DNA from: Caulobacteraceae bacterium
GTDB taxonomy: Bacteria > Pseudomonadota > Alphaproteobacteria > Caulobacterales > Caulobacteraceae
Length of the DNA: 7,012 nucleotides
Direction: 5' to 3'
Assembly: GCA_947479185.1 (NCBI GenBank)
Contig: CANJYY010000136.1
Location: 1-7,012, forward strand
The notes beneath the pieces are model-generated. The model saw only the letters and a program-made list of their open reading frames with translations, was not told where the DNA came from and searched no databases. The translations under genes and the position numbers were made by a program. How positions within the stretch are numbered: the first letter of the stretch is position 1; each line of letters opens with the position of its first letter. Positions 1-5,673 of this stretch are shown here, piece after piece.

Positions 1-1284
1 CCCCAGCTGCAGCGCATCTACGCCACCGCCTGGGCCAACCAGGCCGATCTCGACGCCTATCTGCTGCGCGTCGAGGAGGCGGAGAAGCGCGACCATCGCC
101 GAATCGGCCGGGCGATGGAGCTCTTCCACATGCAGGAAGAGGGCCGGGGCATGGTCTTCTGGCACCCCAAGGGCTGGCAGCTGTGGCGCACGCTGGAGGC
201 CTACATGCGCCGCCGGCTCGACGCCGCCGGCTACATCGAGGTCAAGACGCCCCAGGTGCTGGAACGGACGTTCTGGGAGAACTCCGGCCACTGGGACAAG
301 TACCGGCCCAACATGTTCGTCTGCGAGACGGTCGAGGGCGAGATCCTGTCGCTCAAGCCGATGAACTGCCCGGGCCACGTGCAGATCTTCGGCGTCGGCC
401 AGCGCTCCTACAAGGAGCTGCCGATGCGCATGGCCGAGTTCGGCGCCTGTCACCGCTACGAGCCGTCCGGCGCCCTGCACGGGCTGATGCGCGTGCGCGC
501 CTTCACCCAGGATGACGCCCACATCTTCTGCCGCGAGGACCAGATCGTCGAGGAGACGGAGCAGTTCATCCGCCTGACGAAGATGATCCACGCCGACCTC
601 GGCATGGAGACGAAATACATCGCCCTGGCCACGCGGCCGGAAGTCCGCGCCGGGTCCGACGAGTTCTGGGACAAGGCCGAGGGCATGCTGGCCGAGGCCG
701 CGCGCCTGGCCGGCGTCACGCCGGTGATCTCCGAGGGGGACGGGGCCTTCTACGCGCCCAAGCTGGACTTCATCGTCCAGGACGCCATCGGCCGGGAATG
801 GACCTGCGGCACGCTGCAGCTCGACTATGTGCTGCCTGAACGGCTCGGCGCCGAGTACATCGCCGAGGACGGCTCAAAGCAGCGTCCCGTGATGCTGCAC
901 CGGGCGATCCTCGGTTCGTTCGAGCGGTTCATCGGCATCATGATCGAGAACTACGCCGGGCGCTTCCCGATGTGGCTGTCGCCGGTCCAGGCCGTGGTCA
1001 CGACCATCGTCTCCGAAGCCGACGATTACGCGAAGGAGGTCACGGCGAAATTCCGCGCCGCCGGCCTGCGGGTCGAGGTCGATCTGCGCAACGAGAAGGT
1101 CGGCTACAAGATCCGCGAGCACAGCGTCGCCAAGGTGCCAGCCATCGCCGTCGTCGGCCGCAAGGAGGCCGATGAGGGCACCGTCGCCATCCGCCGGCTC
1201 GGCTCGCAGGATCAGACGGTCGTGACGGTCGAGGAGGCCATCCGCCTGCTGACCGAAGAGGCGACGCCGCCCGACCTGCGGTAG
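1..1284 (+). CDS. thrS: Threonyl-tRNA synthetase, C-terminal part (5' end outside window)
   Basis: Cytosolic class II aminoacyl-tRNA synthetase that charges tRNA-Thr with threonine using ATP. The reading frame is open from base 1 and gives 427 residues. The family is usually about 640 long, so the N-terminal TGS domain and most of the editing domain lie outside the window. Seen: the start of the catalytic core (RAMELFHMQEEGRGMVFWHP, motif 1 region); MNCPGHV with the zinc-ligand Cys at visible residue 123; motif 2 (ACHRYEPSGALHGLMRVRAF) followed by the zinc His of DDAHIF at 174; HRAILGSFERF with the third zinc His at 300 (motif 3); then the C-terminal anticodon-binding domain (LSPVQAVV to VGRKEADEGTVAIRR). 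All three zinc ligands are present, so the visible part looks functional. An ATG at 115 is internal. The next gene is on the same strand 170 bases on, and a weak hairpin lies between them. Confidence 0.97.
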   Translation, partial: PQLQRIYATAWANQADLDAYLLRVEEAEKRDHRRIGRAMELFHMQEEGRGMVFWHPKGWQLWRTLEAYMRRRLDAAGYIEVKTPQVLERTFWENSGHWDKYRPNMFVCETVEGEILSLKPMNCPGHVQIFGVGQRSYKELPMRMAEFGACHRYEPSGALHGLMRVRAFTQDDAHIFCREDQIVEETEQFIRLTKMIHADLGMETKYIALATRPEVRAGSDEFWDKAEGMLAEAARLAGVTPVISEGDGAFYAPKLDFIVQDAIGREWTCGTLQLDYVLPERLGAEYIAEDGSKQRPVMLHRAILGSFERFIGIMIENYAGRFPMWLSPVQAVVTTIVSEADDYAKEVTAKFRAAGLRVEVDLRNEKVGYKIREHSVAKVPAIAVVGRKEADEGTVAIRRLGSQDQTVVTVEEAIRLLTEEATPPDLR

Positions 1285-1303
1285 ATCAGCGGGGGGTTGC
1301 ACT

Positions 1304-1329
1304 CCGGCGCTGGTCTCCGCCCGCGCCGG
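1304..1329 (+). terminator. Possible thrS terminator hairpin
   Basis: CCGGCGC at 1304-1310 is complementary to GCGCCGG at 1323-1329, giving a perfect 7-bp GC stem with a 12-base loop, 20 bases after the thrS stop. No T-run follows. This is common for GC-rich alphaproteobacterial ends but makes the call weak, because such a short GC stem can arise by chance here. Confidence 0.3.
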
Positions 1330-1368
1330 GTTGCCCCTCTTCGTTTCGCGAGACGGTGATTTGCCGAC

Positions 1369-1397
1369 TTGACCCGAAGGCGACAGACGCCACGCTA
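1369..1397 (+). promoter_or_regulatory. Candidate promoter for the hydrolase
   Basis: TTGACC (1369-1374) matches a housekeeping -35 box, and ACGCTA (1392-1397) lies 17 bases downstream. The GCTA core resembles the -10 box of Caulobacter housekeeping promoters (GCTANAWC, from memory), but the bases after it (GGGG) do not fit. If real, the transcript would start just before the leader ORF at 1417. It supports separate transcription of the hydrolase from thrS. Low confidence. Confidence 0.3.
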
Positions 1398-1416
1398 GGG
1401 GTCCGGGAGACTCACC

Positions 1417-1455
1417 ATGACCTTGGCGCGCTACACCTTGGCGGACCACGTTTGA
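1417..1455 (+). CDS. Possible 12-residue leader peptide coupled to the hydrolase
   Basis: A short ORF, MTLARYTLADHV, begins at ATG 1417 behind a good ribosome binding site (GGGAG at 1405-1409, 7-base spacer). Its TGA (1453-1455) overlaps the hydrolase ATG (1455-1457) as TGATG. The hydrolase start has only a weak GGCGGA of its own 9 bases upstream, so ribosomes ending here could re-initiate on it. The peptide has no repeated codon or amino-acid run that would suggest attenuation by starvation. An ORF this short can occur by chance, so function is inference only. Confidence 0.25.
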   Translation: MTLARYTLADHV

Positions 1456-2231
1456 TGTCCAGCTTCACCACCTCCGACGGCGTGACCATCGCCTACGATG
1501 ACACCGGCCCGCCGGGCGCGGCGCCGCTGCTGCTGATCCACGGCTTTTCGTCCAACCGCCAGGAGGCCTGGAAGCGGACCGGCTGGTACGCGGCCGTCGC
1601 CCAGCGGGGGCAGCGGCTGATCGCCCTGGACCTGCGCGGCCATGGCGAGAGCGACAAGCCGCACGATCCGGCCGCCTATGGCCGCGAGACGCTGGTGGGC
1701 GACATCGTCGCCCTGCTGGACCATCTGGGCGTCGAATGGGCTAATGTGTTCGGCTATTCGATGGGCGCGCGGCTGGCGCTGAAGCTGGCCATGGCCGAAC
1801 CGGAGCGGGTCGGCTACCTGATCCTCGGCGGCATCGGCGGCAAGCTGTTCGACCCGCCCCCGCCCGGCGACCCGATGGCCGTGGCGATGGAGGCCGGCAG
1901 CCCCGACGCCATCACCGAGCCGATGCTGAAGAGCTTTCGCCAGTTCGCCGACGAACAGGGTGAGGACCGGCTGGCGCTGGCGGCCTTCAGTCGCGGCCCG
2001 TCAGACCCGATCACCCGCGCCGATGTGCTGGCCGTCTCGGCCCCGACCCTCGTGGCCGCCGGCGCCCGGGACGAGCTGGCCGGCGATCCACAGGACCTGG
2101 CCGACGCCATCCCCGGCGCTAGGGCGGTCGGTCTGATCGGCTGCGACCACTTCAACGCCATTCCTCATGGCCTGCTCAAGGCGAGCGTGTTCGACTTCCT
2201 CGACGGCTATCTGGACGATCCGCTGCCGTAG
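1455..2231 (+). CDS. Alpha/beta fold hydrolase
   Basis: A 258-residue single-domain alpha/beta hydrolase, probably cytosolic, with no signal peptide. Seen from ATG 1455: IHGF oxyanion-hole motif (residues 28-31); LDLRGHGESDKP strand and loop (58-69); nucleophile elbow GYSMG with Ser102; a short cap segment rich in Pro/Gly (about 130-190); PTLVAAGARDELAG carrying the acid Asp206; and CDHFNAIPH carrying His232. The triad is therefore complete. Length and order fit the esterase, lipase and haloperoxidase-like branch, but the sequence does not fix the substrate. The frame is open upstream to a GTG at 1356, but residues before Met34 of that version look non-coding, so 1455 is preferred. It converges on the GST gene across two palindromic repeats. 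Confidence 0.88.
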   Translation: MSSFTTSDGVTIAYDDTGPPGAAPLLLIHGFSSNRQEAWKRTGWYAAVAQRGQRLIALDLRGHGESDKPHDPAAYGRETLVGDIVALLDHLGVEWANVFGYSMGARLALKLAMAEPERVGYLILGGIGGKLFDPPPPGDPMAVAMEAGSPDAITEPMLKSFRQFADEQGEDRLALAAFSRGPSDPITRADVLAVSAPTLVAAGARDELAGDPQDLADAIPGARAVGLIGCDHFNAIPHGLLKASVFDFLDGYLDDPLP

Positions 2232-2247
2232 AAGGGGAAGGGATTAG

Positions 2248-2334
2248 CTGTCCCTTGGGACTGCTTATCCTGTCCCCGAGGCTGCAGAACGGGGACAGGT
2301 TATCCAGTCCCAAGGGACAGGATAACCTGTCCCC
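2248..2334. repeat. Tripartite inverted repeat (REP/MITE-like element)
   Basis: Three related arms are present. Arm 1 (2248-2277, starting CTGTCCCTTGGGACTG) pairs with arm 2 (2291-2320) at 27 of 30 positions across a 13-base loop. Arm 3 (2320-2334, GGATAACCTGTCCCC) is a perfect 15-base reverse complement of the first half of arm 2 (2291-2305). Arm 2 can therefore pair with arm 1 or arm 3, but not fully with both. The element starts 17 bases after the hydrolase stop, between convergent genes, so it could end transcripts from both sides. GGGACAG/CTGTCCC palindromes recall elements moved by REP-associated (RAYT) transposases, from memory; no transposase is in the window. Confidence 0.8.
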
Positions 2335-2352
2335 CTAGACCCCACCCCTGCG

Positions 2353-2398
2353 CGTCATCCTGAGGAGCGATCCTTCAGGATCGCGTCTCGAAGGACGC
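2353..2398. repeat. REP-like palindrome of the CATCCTGAGGAGC type
   Basis: The block has CGTCATCCTGAGGA at its left and GTCTCGAAGGACG at its right, imperfect inverted copies. They enclose a perfect 7-bp hairpin, GCGATCC (2367-2373) and GGATCGC (2378-2384) with loop TTCA. From memory this layout, CATCCTGAGGAGC then a variable stem then GTCTCGAAGGA, is a frequent intergenic repeat in alphaproteobacteria such as Bradyrhizobium and Caulobacterales. It ends four bases before the GST stop codon and may act as its terminator. Confidence 0.75.
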
Positions 2399-2401
2399 AA
2401 A

Positions 2402-3028
2402 CTACCGCCCCATGAGGTACGGCCCGCTCTTCTCCAGCGCGGCCTGCCAGGCCGGGCGGGCGTGGATGCGCTCGATCCAGGCGGCCATGTTGGGATAGCT
2501 GTCCAGCCGGCCGAAGGCTTTCAGCACCTCGGGAATGAAGCTCATCTGCGCGTCGGCGCCGGTGGGGCCGTCGCCGACCAGCCAGTCGCGGCCGGCCAGT
2601 TCGCCCTCGATGTAGCTCCTGTGGTTGGCGATCTCGCTCTCGATGCGCGGGTGGAGCGCCGCGCCGGCCTCGCCCAGGCGCATGACGTACATGCGCAGCA
2701 TCAGCGGCAGCATGGCGCTGCCCTCGCCGTAGTGCAGCCACTGCAGGTAGGTTTCGTGGTCGGCCGTGCCGGTCGCCGGGGCCATGCGCCCGCCGCCGTG
2801 ACGGCGGATGATGTAGTCGATGATCGCGCCCGACTCGATGACGGTGTTGTCGCCGTCGGTGATCACCGGCGACTTGCCCAGCGGATGGACCGCTTTCAGC
2901 TCGGGCGGGGCGAGACGGGTCTCGGAATCGCGGCTGTAGAATTTGATCTCGTAGGGCGCGCCCAGTTCCTCCAGCAGCCAGAGGATGCGCTGCGAGCGCG
3001 ATTCATTGAGATGGTGAACTGTCAGCAC
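2402..3028 (-). CDS. Glutathione S-transferase family protein
   Basis: A 208-residue cytosolic GST-like protein. It probably conjugates or otherwise uses glutathione, but the substrate cannot be read from sequence. Seen: an N-terminal thioredoxin-fold domain (residues 1-80) with LNESRSQRILWLLEELG, where the active-site Ser is expected, HPLGKSPV with cis-Pro54, and the glutathione-binding pair Glu65-Ser66 in ESGAII; then an all-helical C-terminal domain (about 90-208) with the GPTGADAQMSF turn around Asp159, typical of the family fold. The start is taken as GTG 3028, giving MLTVHHLNES, because AGGGG lies 8 bases upstream and the 20 residues from the longer ATG start at 3088 do not look like GST sequence. 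It is transcribed divergently from mcd; a role in thiol protection alongside acyl-CoA metabolism is only a guess. Confidence 0.92.
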   Translation of the reverse strand: MLTVHHLNESRSQRILWLLEELGAPYEIKFYSRDSETRLAPPELKAVHPLGKSPVITDGDNTVIESGAIIDYIIRRHGGGRMAPATGTADHETYLQWLHYGEGSAMLPLMLRMYVMRLGEAGAALHPRIESEIANHRSYIEGELAGRDWLVGDGPTGADAQMSFIPEVLKAFGRLDSYPNMAAWIERIHARPAWQAALEKSGPYLMGR

Positions 3029-3036
3029 GGCGTTTT

Positions 3037-3041
3037 CCCCT
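3037..3041 (-). promoter_or_regulatory. Ribosome binding site fixing the GTG start of the GST gene
   Basis: On the minus strand AGGGG (3041 to 3037) is followed by an 8-base spacer and then GTG at 3028. No comparable site precedes the ATG at 3088, so this supports the shorter protein. Confidence 0.65.
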
Positions 3042-3049
3042 GAATATCT

Positions 3050-3064
3050 TGTTGTTTTGCAACA
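3050..3064. promoter_or_regulatory. Small inverted repeat near the GST promoter, possible operator
   Basis: TGTTG (3050-3054) and CAACA (3060-3064) form a perfect 5-bp inverted repeat with a 5-base centre, overlapping the candidate -10 box of the GST gene. It could bind a dimeric regulator, or be chance in a relatively AT-rich patch. Confidence 0.25.
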
Positions 3065-3088
3065 TAGGCCTCGCCTTCGGTGTGGCAA
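3061..3088 (-). promoter_or_regulatory. Candidate promoter of the GST gene
   Basis: On the minus strand TTGCCA (3088 to 3083) is followed by a 16-base spacer and TATGTT (3066 to 3061). Both boxes match the sigma-70 consensus at four of six positions. The start point would fall near 3054, about 25 bases before the GTG start. This is the best promoter match in the divergent gap for this strand. Confidence 0.45.
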
Positions 3089-3111
3089 ATTCTACCTGAG
3101 CCGGGGCCAGA

Positions 3112-3139
3112 TTGTGTGCGCTTGCGAAATGCATATAGT
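3112..3139 (+). promoter_or_regulatory. mcd: Candidate promoter of mcd
   Basis: TTGTGT (3112-3117), a 16-base spacer and TATAGT (3134-3139) make a reasonable housekeeping promoter. Transcription would start near 3146, leaving a leader of about 26 bases that includes the ribosome binding site GGGGAG (3157-3162), 9 bases before the mcd ATG. Confidence 0.45.
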
Positions 3140-3171
3140 GCGCCGCAACAAATTCCGGGGAGAATGAACCC

Positions 3172-4863
3172 ATGTCCGCCGCCGCCGCCGAAACCACGCC
3201 CGCCACCCTGATCCTTCCGGGCCTGACCGCTCTCCTGCAACAGGCCGCCGACGCCGCCGGCGCTTTCGTCGCGGACGCCAAGGGCGAGGTGAAGACGCGC
3301 ATTTCCAGCGGCGGCAAGATCGACCGCGTGCTGGCCGACGTCGAACAGCACGCCGTGCACGGCTACGGCTGGTACGCCAGCTATGCCGAGCTGCTGAACC
3401 AGGTCGCCGGCTGGGCCGCGCGGCTCGAGGCCGAGGGCGCCTTCGGCGAGACCGAGGCCCTGCTGGCCCAGCTGCTGTTCGCCGAATACTGCACCCAGCT
3501 GGTCGGCGGCATCCCGATGAACCAGGGCGAAATGATCCGCCCGGCCGACCTGACCGCCAGCCGCGATGTGATGAACCGCCTGTTCGCCCCCGCCCTGGTC
3601 CGGCTGATGACCCAGGGCGGCGGCCAGGCCGTCAAGACGCGCCTCGCCGACCTCGTCGCCGCCGCGCGCGGCAAGCCGACCGTCGAGAAGACCGGCCTCG
3701 ACGAGACCTTCGAGATGATCCGCGACCAGTTCCACAGCTTCGCGGAGAACAAGGTCATTCCCTTCGCACACGGCTGGCACCTGCGCGACGAACTGATCCC
3801 GATGGAGCTGGTCAAGGAACTGGGCGACCTCGGCGTGTTCGGCCTGACCATTCCGGAAGAGTATGACGGCGCGGGCCTCGGCAAGACGGCCATGTGCGTG
3901 GTGTCCGAGGAACTCAGCCGCGCCTGGATCGGCGTCGGCTCGCTGGCCACCCGCTCGGAAATCGCCGCCGAACTGATCCTGACCGGCGGCACGGCCGAGC
4001 AGAAGGCCGAGTGGCTGCCGAAGATCGCCACCGCCGAAATCCTGCCGACCGCCGTGTTCACCGAGCCGAACACCGGCTCGGACCTGGGCAGCCTGCGCAC
4101 GCGCGGCGTTCTCGACGGCGACAACTATGTCGTCACGGGGAACAAGACCTGGATCACCCACGCGGCGCGCGCCGATGTGATGACCCTGCTGGTCCGCACC
4201 AACCCGGACACCACCGACTACCGCGGCCTGTCGATGCTGCTGGCCCCCAAGCTGCGCGGCGATGACGCCAATCCCTTCCCGACCGACGGCATGAGCGGCG
4301 GCGAGATCGGCGTGCTCGGCTATCGCGGCATGAAGGAATACGAGATCGGCTTCGACGGCTTCACGGTCCCGGCGGCCAACCTGCTGGGCGGCGTCGAGGG
4401 CCAGGGCTTCAAGCAGCTGATGGCCACCTTCGAGAGCGCCCGCATCCAGACCGCAGCCCGCGCCGTCGGCGTGGCCCAGCGCGCGCTGGAGCTCGGCCTC
4501 AGCTACGCGCTCGATCGCAAGCAGTTCGGCGGTCCGATCTTCGGCTTCCCGCGCGTGTCGAACAAGCTGGCCATGATGGCCTGCGAGATCATGGCCGTGC
4601 GCCAGTTGACCTATTTCGCCGCCCGCCAGAAGGACGAGGGCAAGCGCTGCGACCTCGAGGCCGGCATGGCCAAGCTGATCGCCGCCCGGGTCGCCTGGTC
4701 CGCCGCCGACAACGCCCTGCAGATCCACGGCGGCAACGGCTTCGCCATGGAATACGAGATCAGCCGCGTGCTGGCCGACGCCCGCATCCTCAACATCTTC
4801 GAGGGCGCCGGCGAGATCCAGGCCCAGGTCATCGCCCGGCGACTTCTGGAAGACGCGAACTGA
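3172..4863 (+). CDS. mcd: (2S)-methylsuccinyl-CoA dehydrogenase (ethylmalonyl-CoA pathway)
   Basis: A 563-residue FAD acyl-CoA dehydrogenase. Mcd oxidises (2S)-methylsuccinyl-CoA to mesaconyl-C1-CoA and passes electrons to electron-transferring flavoprotein, within the ethylmalonyl-CoA pathway for acetyl-CoA assimilation. Seen: an N-terminal extension of about 170 residues absent from ordinary 380-residue acyl-CoA dehydrogenases, containing EQHAVHGYGWYASYAELL and YCTQLVGGIPMNQGEM, which match Mcd as I remember it; then the helical, beta-barrel and helical core with FTEPNTGSDLGSLRT (296-310), KTWITHA (Trp327, Thr329), GYRGMKEYE (Glu389) and the catalytic base Glu544 in IFEGAGEIQ. Trp327, Thr329 and Glu389 have the same spacing as Trp315, Thr317 and Glu377 of Rhodobacter Mcd (recalled). 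Start ATG 3172 has GGGGAG 9 bases upstream. It appears monocistronic. The alternative is a general long acyl-CoA dehydrogenase. Confidence 0.9.
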   Translation: MSAAAAETTPATLILPGLTALLQQAADAAGAFVADAKGEVKTRISSGGKIDRVLADVEQHAVHGYGWYASYAELLNQVAGWAARLEAEGAFGETEALLAQLLFAEYCTQLVGGIPMNQGEMIRPADLTASRDVMNRLFAPALVRLMTQGGGQAVKTRLADLVAAARGKPTVEKTGLDETFEMIRDQFHSFAENKVIPFAHGWHLRDELIPMELVKELGDLGVFGLTIPEEYDGAGLGKTAMCVVSEELSRAWIGVGSLATRSEIAAELILTGGTAEQKAEWLPKIATAEILPTAVFTEPNTGSDLGSLRTRGVLDGDNYVVTGNKTWITHAARADVMTLLVRTNPDTTDYRGLSMLLAPKLRGDDANPFPTDGMSGGEIGVLGYRGMKEYEIGFDGFTVPAANLLGGVEGQGFKQLMATFESARIQTAARAVGVAQRALELGLSYALDRKQFGGPIFGFPRVSNKLAMMACEIMAVRQLTYFAARQKDEGKRCDLEAGMAKLIAARVAWSAADNALQIHGGNGFAMEYEISRVLADARILNIFEGAGEIQAQVIARRLLEDAN

Positions 4864-4869
4864 AGATGC

Positions 4870-4914
4870 GCCCCTTCGGGGGAGCTGTCAGTCCGCGGGA
4901 CTGACTGAGGGGGT
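4870..4914. repeat. REP-like palindrome, likely bidirectional terminator after mcd
   Basis: GTCAGTCC (4887-4894) and GGACTGAC (4898-4905) form a perfect 8-bp stem with a 3-base loop. On the minus strand the block reads CCCCCTCAGTCAG, then the stem, then CTGACAGCTCCCCCGAAGGGG. From memory, CCCCCTCAGTC...GACAGCTCCCCC is a frequent intergenic repeat of Caulobacterales and related alphaproteobacteria. The stem lies 23 bases after the mcd stop, in the convergent gap with the TetR gene, so a role in ending both transcripts is plausible. There is no T-run on either side. Confidence 0.75.
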
Positions 4915-4963
4915 CCGCTCAGATTCCGGGCGCCCCCTTCCGTCCCGCCAGAGTTTACCCTCG

Positions 4964-4994
4964 GGCTCGCCAAGCGCGACCCGGGGGGCGAGCC
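4964..4994. repeat. Inverted repeat between mcd and the TetR gene
   Basis: GGCTCGCC (4964-4971) is perfectly complementary to GGCGAGCC (4987-4994) across a 15-base loop that itself holds CGCGACCCG. It ends 21 bases before the stop codon of the leftward TetR gene and could be its 3' hairpin. No T-run follows on the minus strand. Confidence 0.45.
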
Positions 4995-5015
4995 ACCTCG
5001 CCCGATGGGGGAGGA

Positions 5016-5618
5016 TTACGGCCGCAAACCGTCGAAGATCAGCGCCACCTGCCGCTCCATCAGCGCGGTCATGTGCGCGGCGTCGGCGCCCTTCTGGGCT
5101 GCAAGCCGGTAGTTCCAGGCGTAGGCGGCCATCAGGGTGTCCAGCACCAGGTCGTGGTCGCAGTCCTGACGCACCTCGCCGCGCGAGACGCCGTCCCTGA
5201 TCATCTCGACCAGCATGCCCTTGAACCGCGCGTTGCGGCCGAACGGGATGGTCGAGGGCTCCAGCGTCGGACTGAACGACGCCGCGACATGGGCGAGGAA
5301 CAGCTTCACCCGCCGGCATTCGAAGTCATAGTGGATGGCGAACACCGAGCTGACCCGGTCGACCACCGAGCCGCGCAGATGGCGGGCGACCCGGTCGAGT
5401 TCGGAGTACAGCGCGTCGACCCGGTCATCCATGACCTGGCTGAGCACGTCCGCCTTCGAGGCGAAGGTCGTAAAAACGCTGCCGACGGAGACGCCTGCCC
5501 GTTCCGCGATGGCGCGGATGGTGGTCTCGTCGTAGCCGATCTCGTTGAACAGGTCCCGCGCCGCCTCAAGTACCTTGCGGCGTGTACTCTGCTTCTGCGT
5601 CTCTCGAACGCCTGCCAA
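5016..5618 (-). CDS. TetR/AcrR family transcriptional regulator (distal of two)
   Basis: A 200-residue DNA-binding regulator, usually a dimeric repressor released by a small ligand. Seen: the TetR N-terminal domain (about residues 12-60) with TRRKVLEAARDLFNEIGY, helix-turn-helix TIRAIAERAGVSVGSVFTTF (33-52) and SKADVL; then a divergent all-helical ligand and dimer domain (about 65-200) that does not reveal the ligand. The start is a TTG at 5618 preceded by a G-rich Shine-Dalgarno (seven G at 5624-5630, 5-base spacer); no ATG or GTG lies closer to the domain start. Only 55 bases separate it from the upstream TetR gene, filled largely by a hairpin, so it is probably co-transcribed with reduced read-through. 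Over the first 52 aligned domain residues about half match that neighbour, and the C-terminal halves look unrelated. It converges with mcd; control of mcd is possible but unsupported. Confidence 0.9.
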   Translation of the reverse strand: MAGVRETQKQSTRRKVLEAARDLFNEIGYDETTIRAIAERAGVSVGSVFTTFASKADVLSQVMDDRVDALYSELDRVARHLRGSVVDRVSSVFAIHYDFECRRVKLFLAHVAASFSPTLEPSTIPFGRNARFKGMLVEMIRDGVSRGEVRQDCDHDLVLDTLMAAYAWNYRLAAQKGADAAHMTALMERQVALIFDGLRP

Positions 5619-5623
5619 CCGTT

Positions 5624-5630
5624 CCCCCCC
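5624..5630 (-). promoter_or_regulatory. Ribosome binding site for the TTG start
   Basis: Seven consecutive G on the minus strand, followed by AACGG and then TTG at 5618. This is the only Shine-Dalgarno-like run before the TetR domain and is the reason for choosing TTG. Confidence 0.5.
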
Positions 5631-5637
5631 GGGAGTG

Positions 5638-5661
5638 GCGGCGTCCCGGACGGGACGCCGC
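5638..5661 (-). terminator. Perfect 10-bp hairpin between the two TetR genes
   Basis: GCGGCGTCCC (5638-5647) and GGGACGCCGC (5652-5661) pair perfectly around a 4-base loop, 12 bases downstream of the upstream TetR stop on the minus strand. The stem is very stable but has no T-run after it. It may be a partial terminator or an mRNA-stabilising hairpin that lowers expression of the second TetR gene relative to the first. Confidence 0.55.
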
Positions 5662-5673
5662 TGAATGTCAGCT

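Noticed and set aside
1356..1454. Longer hydrolase start (GTG at 1356)
   Set aside because: The 33 extra residues do not look like hydrolase sequence, there is no ribosome binding site, and the candidate promoter lies inside them.
2462..3043. A 193-residue plus-strand open frame opposite the GST gene
   Set aside because: It is an Ala/Gly/Val/Asp-rich shadow of the GST reading frame with no domain and no ribosome binding site.
3022..4728. A 568-residue open frame on the minus strand opposite mcd
   Set aside because: It is low-complexity in Ala/Gly/His/Asp and mirrors the GC-biased third positions of mcd. It has no recognisable domain and covers a well-supported gene.
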